Source of the DNA: an uncultured Arenicella sp.
GTDB lineage: Bacteria; Pseudomonadota; Gammaproteobacteria; Arenicellales; Arenicellaceae
DNA length: 64,000 nt
Assembly (NCBI GenBank): GCA_938045295.1
Contig: CALINO010000015.1
Location: 1 to 64,000, forward strand
Direction: 5' to 3'
This document shows, in pieces, positions 18,464-29,320 of the stretch. Below the pieces are notes generated by a model. The model did no database searches, was not told the origin of the DNA, and saw only the letters and a list, made by a program, of their open reading frames with translations. The position numbers were made by a program, and so were the translations under genes. Every line of letters begins with the position of its first letter. Within the stretch, counting starts at the first letter, position 1.

Positions 18464-19585
18464 ATGGATATTACAACCTTATTAGCACCGCTCAGCCAGA
18501 TTGATCTGATCACCATTAGCGTCAGTGCTTTGCTGTTTTTTGCAGCAAACCCTATTTGCAAATTGCTCAACAATAGCGCGGGTGTTACCACTCGTGCCAG
18601 CATGATGAGGGCGTTAAACACCTTAATCATTATCGCGGTTCTGGCTAATGCGTATTTGCTGTCTAACGAGAGCGGGTTTGCATCCAAAGTAACGCGTTCG
18701 CTCATGGTGCTTTACTTTGCCGTGGTTACCACGCAAATCATTAATTACTTTGTGCGCAAACGTTTTGGTAAAGAGCGCACCATCAACAACCATAAATCAA
18801 TCTCTGACACCTATTCAAGCCGCGGCTTAAGCTTGGTGATTGCCACCGTAATCACGTTAATTGCCATCATCTCCTGTTTGCGCATTCTGGGTTTTAATTC
18901 ATTGCTGGAGGCTGGCGGCGCCTTAGGCATAGCCGGTTTAGCGTTAGCCATGACGCAAGCCGCGTGGGCACCCGACATCATTGCCGGTTTGATTATTCTC
19001 AACAGCCGATTGTGCGAAGAAGGTGATGTGATTCAGTTTAATATGGCCGGCAATAAAATCGTTGCCAGCGTATTTCGTACCAAGTTGTTTCATACCGAGC
19101 TGCTGGACTTAGCCAACAACCACCGCTTAATGATTCGCAACAACAAACTCAGAGATTACGGCTTGCATAACCTGTCTCGTTTTGCCTCGGCAAAAGGGTT
19201 GCGCGAATGCCTATTTTTTAACATCGGTTACGAGCACTCAAAAAATGACGTCGCGGCGATGATTCAACGTGCATTTAAGAACATAGACCAAGCCGAAGGC
19301 ACACGTGAAGAGCAATTTGAACCTGAGATTATGGTGCATGACACCGGCGATTACGCCGTTACTTGGGCGGTTTACTATTACATTAAAGACGTAAAACGCC
19401 TGCTCGCTATTAAACAAACCTTCCGCGCCTACATTCTAGAAGAGTCAGTACGTTCGAACATTTCTCTGGCAACACCCGATTTACATCTCAACGACCTTAC
19501 TATTACTAATAAAGTGCCAAGCCTTGATGCGCACGAGCAAGAATCAGAAGAAATACGTTCGCACGACCAAACACAAACGATATAA
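18464..19585 (+). CDS. MscS family mechanosensitive channel
   Basis: A 373-residue inner-membrane protein with four or five hydrophobic segments in its first half. The pore-lining TM3 and start of the beta domain, the family signature, are seen as GGALGIAGLALAMTQAAWAPDIIAGLIIL, read here in parts: GIAGLALAMTQ and PDIIAGLIIL. The C-terminal half is cytoplasmic and ends in a polar tail. Such channels release solutes on hypo-osmotic shock, or have other gating signals in divergent members. The usual GDxI segment is EEGDVIQF. The gene appears to be leaderless. It is 58 bases upstream of glnS, with no clear functional relation. Confidence 0.88.
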   Translation: MDITTLLAPLSQIDLITISVSALLFFAANPICKLLNNSAGVTTRASMMRALNTLIIIAVLANAYLLSNESGFASKVTRSLMVLYFAVVTTQIINYFVRKRFGKERTINNHKSISDTYSSRGLSLVIATVITLIAIISCLRILGFNSLLEAGGALGIAGLALAMTQAAWAPDIIAGLIILNSRLCEEGDVIQFNMAGNKIVASVFRTKLFHTELLDLANNHRLMIRNNKLRDYGLHNLSRFASAKGLRECLFFNIGYEHSKNDVAAMIQRAFKNIDQAEGTREEQFEPEIMVHDTGDYAVTWAVYYYIKDVKRLLAIKQTFRAYILEESVRSNISLATPDLHLNDLTITNKVPSLDAHEQESEEIRSHDQTQTI

Positions 19586-19643
19586 TAACCGTTTGCGCAC
19601 CTAGTACAGGCTGCGATCAACCGTTCATCACCAGTTTATCTAA

Positions 19644-21323
19644 ATGAGTAAGAATCATTTTTTGCGCAGCATTGCGGAAAACGACATTAAAAATGGCAAG
19701 CACGAATACGTATACACGCGTTTTCCACCTGAGCCTAATGGCTACTTGCACCTTGGGCACGCCAAATCCATTTGCTTAAACTTTGGCACCGCTAAAGAAT
19801 TGGGTGGTAAATGTAATCTGCGTTTTGATGACACCAATCCTGAAAAAGAAGACATTGAATACGCCGAGTCCATTCGCGGCAGTGTGGAGTGGCTAGGCTT
19901 TGAATGGGACAAGCTGTGTTACGCCTCTGACTATTATGATCAATTGCATGATTTTGCGGTAGAACTGATCGAAAAAGGCGTGGCCTATGTTGATGATTTA
20001 AACGCCGAACAAATGCGTGAGTACCGAGGCAACTTTGAAGAGCCCGGTAAAAACAGCCCTAATCGTGACCGCTCAATAGAAGATAACCTGGATTTATTTG
20101 CCCGCATGCGCGCTGGCGAATTCGAGGAAGGCCAGTACACTCTGCGTGCCAAAATTGACATGGCATCGCCGAACATGACTTTGCGCGACCCCATTTTGTA
20201 TCGCATTCGCTACGCGCATCATTACCGCGCGGGTGATAAGTGGTGCATTTATCCGATGTACGACTTCACGCATTGCATTTCGGATGCGCTGGAAGGCATT
20301 ACTCATTCGTTTTGCACATTAGAGTTTCAAGACAACCGCGCGCTGTACGACTGGGTGCTTGAACACATCACCATTGACGAAAACTTAATCGGTGAAAAAG
20401 GCAAAGCCATGCCGCGCCAAATTGAGTTTGGCCGTTCTAATTTAGAATACACGGTTGCCAGCAAACGAAAACTGATTCAATTAGTAAAAGAAGGCCACGT
20501 TTCTGGCTGGGACGACCCACGCTTGACCACATTGGTTGGGCTAAAGCGCCGTGGCTACACGCCCAAATCAATTCGTGACTTTTGCGAAGAGATTGGCGTG
20601 ACCAAAAAAGACAGTACGGTTGAAATGACGGTACTGGAAAACGCCATACGCCACGATCTAGAGGCCTCGGCCAAACGCGTGTTTGGCGTGTTAAAACCGT
20701 TGAAAGTGGTGATCACCAATTACCCAGAAGGCGAGTCAGAAACATTCACGGTGAAAAACCACCCCAAAGACGAGAACATGGGCACGCGTGAAATACCTTT
20801 TGGGCGCGAAGTGTACATTGATCAAGACGACTTTATGCTCGACCCACCGTCTAAGTTTTTCCGCCTTGGCCCTGGCCGCGAAGTACGCCTGCGTTATGGT
20901 TACGCCATCACCTGCAACGAGGTAGTTCAAGACGATAATGGCAACGTCACCGAATTGCATTGTACTTACGACCCACTCACCGCTAAAGGCAAAACCCCAG
21001 ACGGGCGTAAAATTAAAGGCATCATTCACTGGGTAAGTGCCGAACACGCACTAGACGCTGAAGTGCGCGTGTACGACCGCCTTTATACCGAGCCGAACCC
21101 GGCGGCCAGTGATAACTTTATTGACCTACTTAATCCAGACTCACTGCACACCTACCCAGATGCCAAGCTAGAACCCAGTTTGGCTGACGGCACCCAAGAA
21201 GACCGGTATCAGTTTGAACGAGTAGGCTATTTTTGCTTTGACGAAAAAGACAACAACTCACAAAAGCTGGTAATGAACCGCACCGTGAGCTTGCGCGACA
21301 CTTGGGCTAAGGTAAGCAAGTAG
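19644..21323 (+). CDS. glnS: Glutaminyl-tRNA synthetase
   Basis: GlnS charges tRNA-Gln directly, so the organism need not rely on the Gat amidotransferase route. The 559 residues match the E. coli enzyme length. Class I signatures are [15 protein letters not shown] (HIGH) and [13 protein letters not shown] (KMSKS equivalent, here VASKRK). It also has [14 protein letters not shown] and the GlnS anticodon-binding beta barrels with [14 protein letters not shown] genuine glutamyl-tRNA synthetase (gltX) is present separately at 48601-50004. The 3' end runs into a 12-bp tandem repeat that adds two further in-frame stops. Confidence 0.97.
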   Translation: MSKNHFLRSIAENDIKNGKHEYVYTRFPPEPNGYLHLGHAKSICLNFGTAKELGGKCNLRFDDTNPEKEDIEYAESIRGSVEWLGFEWDKLCYASDYYDQLHDFAVELIEKGVAYVDDLNAEQMREYRGNFEEPGKNSPNRDRSIEDNLDLFARMRAGEFEEGQYTLRAKIDMASPNMTLRDPILYRIRYAHHYRAGDKWCIYPMYDFTHCISDALEGITHSFCTLEFQDNRALYDWVLEHITIDENLIGEKGKAMPRQIEFGRSNLEYTVASKRKLIQLVKEGHVSGWDDPRLTTLVGLKRRGYTPKSIRDFCEEIGVTKKDSTVEMTVLENAIRHDLEASAKRVFGVLKPLKVVITNYPEGESETFTVKNHPKDENMGTREIPFGREVYIDQDDFMLDPPSKFFRLGPGREVRLRYGYAITCNEVVQDDNGNVTELHCTYDPLTAKGKTPDGRKIKGIIHWVSAEHALDAEVRVYDRLYTEPNPAASDNFIDLLNPDSLHTYPDAKLEPSLADGTQEDRYQFERVGYFCFDEKDNNSQKLVMNRTVSLRDTWAKVSK

Positions 21324-21346
21324 GTAAGGAAATAGGTAAGCAAGTA
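21311..21346 (+). repeat. Three tandem 12-bp repeats at the glnS 3' end
   Basis: GGTAAGCAAGTA, GGTAAGGAAATA and GGTAAGCAAGTA are consecutive. The first unit encodes the last residues of GlnS and its stop. Because the unit is a multiple of three, each copy supplies a further in-frame stop (TAG, TAG, then TAA just after). It looks like a small slippage expansion. Confidence 0.85.
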
Positions 21347-21371
21347 AATTTTTATTATTAGAGACATAACA

Positions 21372-22430
21372 ATGACGCGAGCAATACAGGTTTTACTACT
21401 TAGTTTGCTCATTAATGCCCACTTTGTTAACGCTTCAACGAAGGCGTTCATCTACCCCGAGTACGATAATATTTTCGTCAATGATTTGGCGAATTTATTA
21501 AGTACCGAAACTGAAGAACGCATCAAAGAGTACCTACAAGAAGTAGAGGCCAGCGGCACGCAGATTTCATTGCTCACCGTTTCTTCGCTTAGCGCCTATA
21601 ACGCCGGGCCATCAATAGAGCCGTTTGCAACGGCTCTATTTAATCATTGGGGCGTTGGGGATGCCGCACGCAATGACGGGGTATTAATCTTAATTGCCCG
21701 ATCAGACCGCAAGATGCGCATCGAATTAGGGTCTGGCTACCCCGCGTTTTGGAATAAAGAAGTAAAACACGTGATCGACGATGCGTTTATCCCCTACTTC
21801 AAACAGGATAAGTATGAGGCTGGCATCGAGCATGGGGTATTGGAAACCATACACACCATCACCGGTAAGTACCCTGACTCAGAATCTGGCATCATAGCCT
21901 CGGCGATTCGTTTTTTTAAGAATTTATGGAACCAACTGGGTTTTTGGATTTTAGCCATTGCCTTGCTTATTGCCGGTGTAATTATGAAACTACTGCGGCA
22001 TGTTTGGCGAATGCGCCCGCGCTCTTGCCACGTTTGCCAGCAAAAAATGATTCGCTTAGACGAGCAAACGGACGATGAGCACATTGACGGCGGGCAACGA
22101 CTGGAAGAGTATTTGCAGTCCGTTGACTATGACGTTTGGCAATGCCAAAACTGCCAAAGCATCGACATATACCGCTACGTTAGCTTTTTCACCGATTACC
22201 AGACTTGCCCACAATGCAGGTATAAAACAGTCTCGGTAGACACCACCATATTGGAACCTGCCACTACCAGCTACAGCGGCCTAAAACAATTAGACTACGA
22301 ATGCAGGCAATGCGATTTCACCGACACCGAAACTCGCACCATTCCTCGCAAGAGTAAATCCTCTTCAAGTGGTGGCTCCAGTTTTGGCGGTGGAAGCTCC
22401 AGTGGTGGTGGAGCGAGCGGAAGCTGGTAA
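21372..22430 (+). CDS. TPM-domain membrane protein with zinc ribbon and Gly/Ser tail
   Basis: A 352-residue envelope protein. It has a signal peptide (LLLSLLINAHFVNAS) and then a TPM (TLP18.3/Psb32/MOLO-1) domain, recognisable from VNDLANLLSTETEERI, LFNHWGVGDAARNDGVLILIA and RKMRIELGSGYP. A transmembrane segment lies near residues 190-210. The remainder has several CxxC pairs (CHVCQQK, CQNCQS, CPQCR, CRQCDF), suggesting zinc ribbons. The C-terminus SSFGGGSSSGGGASGSW is the Gly/Ser-Trp ending common in the YgcG-like branch. The function of this branch is not established; some TPM domains have phosphatase activity. Confidence 0.8.
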   Translation: MTRAIQVLLLSLLINAHFVNASTKAFIYPEYDNIFVNDLANLLSTETEERIKEYLQEVEASGTQISLLTVSSLSAYNAGPSIEPFATALFNHWGVGDAARNDGVLILIARSDRKMRIELGSGYPAFWNKEVKHVIDDAFIPYFKQDKYEAGIEHGVLETIHTITGKYPDSESGIIASAIRFFKNLWNQLGFWILAIALLIAGVIMKLLRHVWRMRPRSCHVCQQKMIRLDEQTDDEHIDGGQRLEEYLQSVDYDVWQCQNCQSIDIYRYVSFFTDYQTCPQCRYKTVSVDTTILEPATTSYSGLKQLDYECRQCDFTDTETRTIPRKSKSSSSGGSSFGGGSSSGGGASGSW

Positions 22431-22455
22431 TAACTTTCGTTTCTTGTGTTTAAGC

Positions 22456-22493
22456 TTCAGAGTGTTGATGATGATCATAAGCAACACCCTGAG
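22456..22493. terminator. Hairpin between convergent TPM and PhoX genes
   Basis: GTGTTG (22462-22467) pairs with CAACAC (22482-22487), extended outward by TCAG/CTGA with one A-C mismatch. It lies between two convergent stop codons and may end transcription from both sides, although the flanking T tracts are weak. Confidence 0.45.
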
Positions 22494-22513
22494 CTGTTTA
22501 TTGGCCTACTTAA

Positions 22514-24451
22514 CTAAGAACCCACAATTCCGCCATCTTTACGCGTAATCACAATCGTGCAATCACGCGGTACGGTAACGCCGTCTTGCGGTGCAGGGAA
22601 GTTAGTCACCGCCGGGTCTCCGTTACCAGGGTGCTGGATATTAACAAACATAGTACGGCGATCTGGTGTCATGGTGATGCCGGTAATTTCATCGCCGGTT
22701 ACGCCAGTAAATAAACGGCGAATGTCTTTGCCTGTGGTATCGGTGACTAATAATTGATTATTTAAACCGTCTTTCTGCCCGCCGTCGGTCTGGATAAACA
22801 CGCGGCCATCGCGGTCAACCATCAAGCCGTCTGGGTCTGAAAAGGATTCTTCGGTGCCGTGTGTGTCTTGGGCTACTAAGAAAATTTCCCATTTAAACTG
22901 TAAGCCAGTGTGCTTGTTTGCATCGCGCCAACGAATGATATGGCCATCAGGATTGGGCACTAATGGGTTCGCTGGGCCCGCTTCGGTACGTCGGCTATTG
23001 TTGGTTAACGTGCAATACACGTCTTGGTTGTGCGCTACTGAAATCCACTCTGGGCGATCCATGGGGGTTGCACCCAATAAATCCGCTGCGACTCGTGCAA
23101 ACGTTAGCACTTGCGCTTGGTCGTCAAAGCGCGCAGCCAAAACTGGGTTGTCTATGGTGAGTTCCAACCATTCGCCTGTGCCCTCTTCACTGAACTTAGC
23201 CACATACAGCTTACCCTCGTCCAATGGGCTAATGCCTTCGCGGCGCATCTGGCGATAATCGCGATCGGACACGAACTTATAAATGTAATCAAAGCGCTGA
23301 TCGTCCCCCATGTAGGCGACGATTCGATTGCCTTCACCTACCACAATTTCAACGCCTTCGTGCTTAAAGCGCCCAAGTGCGGTGCGCTTGGTTGGGGTTT
23401 GTGTGGCATCAAACGGATCAATTTCAACCACCCAGCCAAAGCGGTTTTCTTCATTGCGGTAGTCTGGGTCTGATAAGTCAAAACGGCGATCAAACAAGTG
23501 CCAGCCATAATTAAAGCCGGTTTCGCTGAAGCCATAACGCTCTTGCTCTGGCGTCGCAACCCACGCTGTTTCTCGATTGGAGGCGCCGAAATAACCGTTA
23601 AAATTTTCTTCGCAGGTTAAATACGTTCCCCAAGGCGTTCGCCCATTTGAGCAGTTATTTAATGTGCCCAGAGGAATATTGCCATTTTGGGTTGTTAATA
23701 ATTCTGATTTGGCAACCGGGCCACTAAAAGCAACCGGAGTATTCGCGTGGATGCGTCGAGAATTACGACTACTGATTGTGCGCCATGCCCCATGGCGATG
23801 ACGTTTAGCAATGGCCACCACCGACACACCGTGTGCGTGCTGCGAGGTGCGAACGTCGTCCAAACTTTCTGGCAACTCTTTGCCCAGCACATGAGAATTT
23901 CGACCAAACTCATGATTGATCGCCAACATACCTACTCGGCTGCTATAACGCTTATATCGACGGCCGACCGGCTTACCAAAAAAGCTCATGCCATCGTGAC
24001 CAATACCAATTTGTTCAGCCTGATCTTTAGCACTGGGCGGGTAATTAAAATCAGGGCCAAACGGTTCTAAAGGCGTACCCCAAGGAATCAATACCTCGTA
24101 TTGATAATCTTCAGAAATAGTAGGCACTGGCCCATTACCGAGCGCCAATGGCACTGGGCGGAAATTGATTAAACGGCCCGGCTTGGGGCGTGGGCGAGGA
24201 TGGCGACCAAAAAAATCATTGAAGTTATTGGCTGCAGCCGGCACTGACATGCTAGCTGCGAAACCGACAACTGCGGCGGTGGCACCGCCCTTTAATAAGT
24301 TTCGGCGCGCCAGATCAGCATTCAACACATCGGTAAAAGGGCGATTGCTGGTTGGATTGTCTATTTGATTGTCGTGATCGTTTTGAAATTCTTCATTTGC
24401 TTCAAGTCGATCTTTAAGGCGTACGGTTTTATCAGGTAGGGTGCTCGGCAT
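22514..24451 (-). CDS. PhoX family phosphatase (DUF839), Tat-exported
   Basis: A 645-residue PhoX-type alkaline phosphatase, which takes phosphate from organic phosphoesters in the periplasm or outside the cell; characterised PhoX enzymes use Fe and Ca. A Tat signal with the twin-arginine motif RRNLLKGGA, near residue 49, follows a long polar N-region. Family motifs include TPWGTYLTCEENFNGYFG, RFGWVVEIDPFD, ALGRFKHEGVEI, YMGDDQRFDYIYKFV and DGLMVDRDGRVFIQTDGGQ. AGGAG precedes the ATG. A three-unit PHO-box-like array about 70 bases upstream predicts PhoB control under phosphate limitation, consistent with the enzyme. The symbol phoX would fit but the family is broad. Confidence 0.9.
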   Translation of the reverse strand: MPSTLPDKTVRLKDRLEANEEFQNDHDNQIDNPTSNRPFTDVLNADLARRNLLKGGATAAVVGFAASMSVPAAANNFNDFFGRHPRPRPKPGRLINFRPVPLALGNGPVPTISEDYQYEVLIPWGTPLEPFGPDFNYPPSAKDQAEQIGIGHDGMSFFGKPVGRRYKRYSSRVGMLAINHEFGRNSHVLGKELPESLDDVRTSQHAHGVSVVAIAKRHRHGAWRTISSRNSRRIHANTPVAFSGPVAKSELLTTQNGNIPLGTLNNCSNGRTPWGTYLTCEENFNGYFGASNRETAWVATPEQERYGFSETGFNYGWHLFDRRFDLSDPDYRNEENRFGWVVEIDPFDATQTPTKRTALGRFKHEGVEIVVGEGNRIVAYMGDDQRFDYIYKFVSDRDYRQMRREGISPLDEGKLYVAKFSEEGTGEWLELTIDNPVLAARFDDQAQVLTFARVAADLLGATPMDRPEWISVAHNQDVYCTLTNNSRRTEAGPANPLVPNPDGHIIRWRDANKHTGLQFKWEIFLVAQDTHGTEESFSDPDGLMVDRDGRVFIQTDGGQKDGLNNQLLVTDTTGKDIRRLFTGVTGDEITGITMTPDRRTMFVNIQHPGNGDPAVTNFPAPQDGVTVPRDCTIVITRKDGGIVGS

Positions 24452-24519
24452 TTTTTGCTCCTATTTAATGGTGTTACATAGTGAGGAGCAAAAGGTTAGT
24501 CAGCCAGTACTACGAAATA

Positions 24520-24548
24520 ATGACTGAATAACGACATTTATATGACAA
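24520..24548 (-). promoter_or_regulatory. PHO-box-like array upstream of the PhoX gene
   Basis: On the minus strand three 7-mers occur at an 11-base period: TTGTCAT (24548-24542), ATGTCGT (24537-24531) and CAGTCAT (24526-24520), separated by ATAA and TATT. The PHO box is built from CTGTCAT-like repeats at exactly this spacing. The array lies 69 bases before the PhoX start codon, a normal position for PhoB activation. Confidence 0.7.
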
Positions 24549-24624
24549 ATAACATAACTTGGGCGGCTTTTATTACAACTCATCGACAAAGCACGCATAA
24601 CCAGGCCGATAAAACAAAGAGCCA

Positions 24625-25449
24625 CTAGCGCGACTCTTTCATTCCTTCTTCAAGCCCATCATTCAAGCTTTGATTTAATGCTTCTAAGGCCTTGGTTAAG
24701 CTGCTTAGAAACTGTTCACCCGATTGCTGGTTTTCAGCGCTCGATTGTTCTAAGTTTTGCGTAAATGCTTCAAGCTCTTTCATTAACTCAGCGCCGCCTT
24801 GTGCCAACTCTTTAACCATGGGCGCCACTTCTTCGCTTAGCTCTTCAACCGCGGCGGCTAATTCGGCTTCCGACAAGTCGATGTCTTTCAACGTTTTTTC
24901 AAGCTCTTTGCCGGCTTCTTTTAGGCCGTCTTGTGCGCTCTTCAAACCTTGATCAATGGCCACGCCAACGCTGGCTTTGTCTTGGGCAAAATCGTCGCTT
25001 TGCAAATATTCTGTAAACGCCGCAATACTGTCACTGCCGGCTGAAATACCACTGCCAACGCCCCAACTAATTAGTTGCAACATGGAGTCTAGCCCTTCTA
25101 CCGATTGGCCACTTTGCAGGCCTTGCCCGATGGCACCCGGTGGGTTATGAAACTCTAATGGCGCGCCGTCTTTTAAGCGGTTCACCACAATAGCCGCTTT
25201 GCCGTGTACTTGTTTGGCTTGGTCACTATCAATACTCAATTTAACCACTGAACCGTGTTCGGTTTTGGATATGTCGCTGACAGAGCCAATGACTTTATCA
25301 CCTAAATAAATGTCGGTGCCTTCTTTAATATCTTGGGTATTGGCAAACTTGGTGGTAACTGAGACGCCATCATTGCCGCATGCCGCTAGAGCGAATATAA
25401 GAGCCAGCGCCGCTAATCTGGTGGCGATTAAATTTAAAATTGATTTCAT
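24625..25449 (-). CDS. MCE-domain lipoprotein
   Basis: A 274-residue predicted lipoprotein, with a lipobox at LIFALAAC and the start at the ATG at 25449. The N-terminal half is a single MCE (MlaD-like) domain: TKFANTQDIKEGTDIYLGDKVIGSVSDI, then SIDSDQAKQV, VVNRLKDGAPLEF and PPGAIG. The C-terminal half is a long, mostly helical acidic segment (residues about 150-270) with coiled-coil character. MCE proteins form rings or tubes moving lipids between membranes; usual partners (MlaE permease, MlaF ATPase) are not near. It may act as a free-standing component like PqiC or PqiB-type proteins. Specific role unknown. Confidence 0.75.
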   Translation of the reverse strand: MKSILNLIATRLAALALIFALAACGNDGVSVTTKFANTQDIKEGTDIYLGDKVIGSVSDISKTEHGSVVKLSIDSDQAKQVHGKAAIVVNRLKDGAPLEFHNPPGAIGQGLQSGQSVEGLDSMLQLISWGVGSGISAGSDSIAAFTEYLQSDDFAQDKASVGVAIDQGLKSAQDGLKEAGKELEKTLKDIDLSEAELAAAVEELSEEVAPMVKELAQGGAELMKELEAFTQNLEQSSAENQQSGEQFLSSLTKALEALNQSLNDGLEEGMKESR

Positions 25450-25549
25450 GGTATGTCCCCAAAAAGTACGTGTAATGAACATAGGTTAGCATTCAAACGC
25501 CTTGGATTCGAGTGCCGGCGGTGTTTTCCATACTCCCAGGCGAAGGCGC

Positions 25550-26263
25550 TTATTGGCGAAACGCTCCGTCACGATACATACGCTCAAGCAACTCAGGCTG
25601 ATCAATAAACGGATTTCTATTGCCTTGGATGCCTTCGATCACGTCATTGCGGCGACGTTCTTCTTTAGAGGGCGGGTCGGCCTGATGCCATTTCAACAAT
25701 AGTTTGGCTTGTTTATCAAACAGTTTGAGACCTTGCGCTTTATATTGATGCGCCATATAAAACATGGCGCGCGCCACTTCGCCGCGCACCTGCTCGGTGG
25801 GCTCGGCGGCTCTGGCTCGGTAATCTACTTCAAAATCACAACGTCCAAAATTACGCTTTTCACCGTTTACCATGCCAAAACGATAACTTGAACGCTCATG
25901 GTTTACGTCTACTCGTGCAGGGTAAAGGTTATGTAAATCGGCTTCTATATGATTAAACTCAGAGGAACGCTTACGGCATTGCTTACGCTTGCCGCACTGC
26001 AAGCCTTTGGTAGCCCAAGACATGGGGAAAACATGCTCGACGTTGTAACCACGGCGCTGTTGGCTGGAAAACGATTCACCACAGTACAACGACTTAACCG
26101 AGCCGGAATACAATGAGCGCCAAAAAATTTTACGCGCGGTGTCGTAATCCGGCAGTGGTGAGAATGACTTAGGTTTAGTCAGAGACTCAAGCGTGTCACT
26201 AACCGTCTGTGGCTCGCAAGCGGCCAACATTAGCGCCACGGCCACTGTAATTATTTTTTTCAT
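25550..26263 (-). CDS. Endonuclease I family secreted nuclease
   Basis: A periplasmic or extracellular nuclease of the EndA/Dns family. From the ATG at 26263 it has a lipoprotein-like signal (MKKIITVAVALMLAAC). Active-site motifs are visible: NVEHVFPMSW with its metal-coordinating His, EADLHNLYPA, and the C-terminal GNRNPFID. Four further Cys residues (YCGES, QCGKRKQC, RCDFEV) probably form disulfides, as in Dns. Its roles in other bacteria include degradation of external DNA for nutrients and limits on transformation. The adjacent MCE gene is on the same strand 100 bases downstream. Confidence 0.88.
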   Translation of the reverse strand: MKKIITVAVALMLAACEPQTVSDTLESLTKPKSFSPLPDYDTARKIFWRSLYSGSVKSLYCGESFSSQQRRGYNVEHVFPMSWATKGLQCGKRKQCRKRSSEFNHIEADLHNLYPARVDVNHERSSYRFGMVNGEKRNFGRCDFEVDYRARAAEPTEQVRGEVARAMFYMAHQYKAQGLKLFDKQAKLLLKWHQADPPSKEERRRNDVIEGIQGNRNPFIDQPELLERMYRDGAFRQ

Positions 26264-26380
26264 ACTGCACATGTCACAACCGACTCAACGATTGGCCAAC
26301 CATTGCTAATTATTTGATTATAGCCTCATAGACAACCGTAAAAGCCAGAGCAGCCCTTAAACTCAACCCTAATAAGTTAA

Positions 26381-28255
26381 TTAAACCGCCGTTACCCCAT
26401 GACCGCTGTACAAGGCCGCAATTTCACTTTCGTAGTATTGCATCAACTTAGGGCGCTTAATTTTCAAGGTGGGTGTGATTAACCCATCTTCAGTTGTCCA
26501 AGGCTCAGAACAAATATGGATTTTGCGTATTTTCGCGTAGCCAGGAAACGAGTCCATTTGCTCAGAAATTAACGCCAACAATTGGTCTTTAAGCTGGCTG
26601 TCATCGGTCTTTTTAGGATCAAAACCGTGTTGCTCGCATAAAGCTGAAAACAGCCCTTTATCAAGCACCACTAAGGCCGACAAGAATGATTTACCTTCGC
26701 CCAACACCATGGTTTGCTCAAATATGGGGTTTTGCATGATTGAGGCTTCAATGTCAGTCGGCGGCACTTTCTCGCCGTTTGCCAACACCAAAATGTCTTT
26801 TATGCGGCCAATAATACGAATAAAACCGGCCTCATCAATCGCCGCTCGGTCGCCGGTTCTCAACCAACGCCCGCTGTCGTCATTAACCAAGGTTTCAGCG
26901 GTGGCTTTTTCGTTATTCCAATAGCCCATCATGACGTTATCACCTTGCACCCAAAGCTCGTCATTGTCTTCAAGCTTGGCATTTACGCCTCGAATCGGCA
27001 AACCAATGGTATCGGGTTTATTGCTATCAAGAGTATTGGTGGTGGCAACTGGGCTCGATTCAGTCATACCATAACCTTGCAATAGCGGGATGCCCATTGA
27101 AATAAATGTTTTGGCAACGTCCAGCGACAACGGCGCACCACCGACGGCGGCATATCTCATGTTGCCGCCAAATCGATCTCGAATTTTAGCCCCCACAAGC
27201 GTGTCTAACAGACCAGACACCAATAACAGTGGGCTCCAAGGTTTGCGGCCCTGTTGGTATTCAAACTTTCGCCAACCAGCTTTAACCGCCAAACGAAACA
27301 ATTGCTGTTTAATCGCCGATTGCTCATTAATCGCTTTGTATATTTCATTGTGAACACGCTCAAAGATGCGCGGCACTGACATGACGATAGAAGGCTTAAC
27401 AATTTGAAAGTCTTCAATCAACTCAGGAATAGAGCGATTATAGGTGACTTGGGCACCCGCCATAATCGTTGCGTAATACCCTAAAGTACGTTCAAAGGTG
27501 TGTGACAACGGCAAAAAGCTTAGCAGGCTGTCCTGCGGAGTCATGGGCACGCTGCGCATTGCAAAGTAGGCGTCGCACAACATATTCTTGTGTGACAACA
27601 TCACGCCCTTGGGGCGCCCGGTGGTGCCAGATGTATATACGATGGAGGCCAAATCGTCGGGTTGTGCCATGCCTCGCTCAAGGTGCGCACCGTTCTCCGG
27701 CAACCAATCATTAATGTTTTTGGCAATGCCTTGGCCATCGCCATTAACCACCAAAGCGGTTTGCACTGTATTAGGACACTCATCGCACTCAAGCACTTCT
27801 TGCCAAACTTGAGCATCTGCATAGAGCACTAACTTAGCACCTGAGTCTTGAATCACGTAGCCTGAGTTCTCTGGCCGGTCTGAGGTGTATAAGGGCACCG
27901 TTACCAAGCCTAAGCGCAGTGCGGCTTGATCAAAGAGAACCCATTCTATGCTATTGCGGTAACAAATCGCTACGCGGTCACCTTTCTCTAAACCGCTTTG
28001 CTTAAACGCCACCTGCCAGCGCTCTACTTGCAAAGCAAGCTCAGACCAGGTGATGGTTCGCCACTCAGAGATGGCGTGATCAAATTGAGAGTACGCGACT
28101 TTATCGCTGCTACGGCGCACTCGTTCACGAAACAATTCGTCTAAGGTGTGCACATCATGGTTGTTAATAACGTCCGCTTCTGGTGTATTAAGCAGCGCAT
28201 CGGCGGGGTAATTAACCGCTCTTCTATTGTCTGGATTTATTTGCACAGTACTCAA
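26381..28255 (-). CDS. Long-chain acyl-CoA synthetase (AMP-forming), FAA1 type
   Basis: A 624-residue ANL-superfamily ligase that would activate fatty acids with ATP and CoA. The AMP-binding P-loop is YTSGTTGRPKGVMLSHKN, followed by FLPLSHTFERTLGYY, VPRIFERVHNEIY, LQGYGMTESSPV, WLRTGDRA and DILVLANGEKVPP. These and the length place it in the long-chain FAA1-like branch (COG1022) rather than with E. coli FadD. No ATG occurs near the N-terminus: the frame opens with TTG at 28255, with GTG at 28246 as the alternative. It is probably cytoplasmic and may attach to the inner membrane. Confidence 0.88.
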   Translation of the reverse strand: MSTVQINPDNRRAVNYPADALLNTPEADVINNHDVHTLDELFRERVRRSSDKVAYSQFDHAISEWRTITWSELALQVERWQVAFKQSGLEKGDRVAICYRNSIEWVLFDQAALRLGLVTVPLYTSDRPENSGYVIQDSGAKLVLYADAQVWQEVLECDECPNTVQTALVVNGDGQGIAKNINDWLPENGAHLERGMAQPDDLASIVYTSGTTGRPKGVMLSHKNMLCDAYFAMRSVPMTPQDSLLSFLPLSHTFERTLGYYATIMAGAQVTYNRSIPELIEDFQIVKPSIVMSVPRIFERVHNEIYKAINEQSAIKQQLFRLAVKAGWRKFEYQQGRKPWSPLLLVSGLLDTLVGAKIRDRFGGNMRYAAVGGAPLSLDVAKTFISMGIPLLQGYGMTESSPVATTNTLDSNKPDTIGLPIRGVNAKLEDNDELWVQGDNVMMGYWNNEKATAETLVNDDSGRWLRTGDRAAIDEAGFIRIIGRIKDILVLANGEKVPPTDIEASIMQNPIFEQTMVLGEGKSFLSALVVLDKGLFSALCEQHGFDPKKTDDSQLKDQLLALISEQMDSFPGYAKIRKIHICSEPWTTEDGLITPTLKIKRPKLMQYYESEIAALYSGHGVTAV

Positions 28256-29309
<1,054 letters not shown>

Positions 29310-29320
29310 ACACTAAAACA

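Noticed and set aside
18307-18705. 132-codon minus-strand frame over the start of the MscS gene
   Set aside because: It is antisense to the first membrane helices of MscS and the MscS promoter; its hydrophobicity mirrors that sequence.
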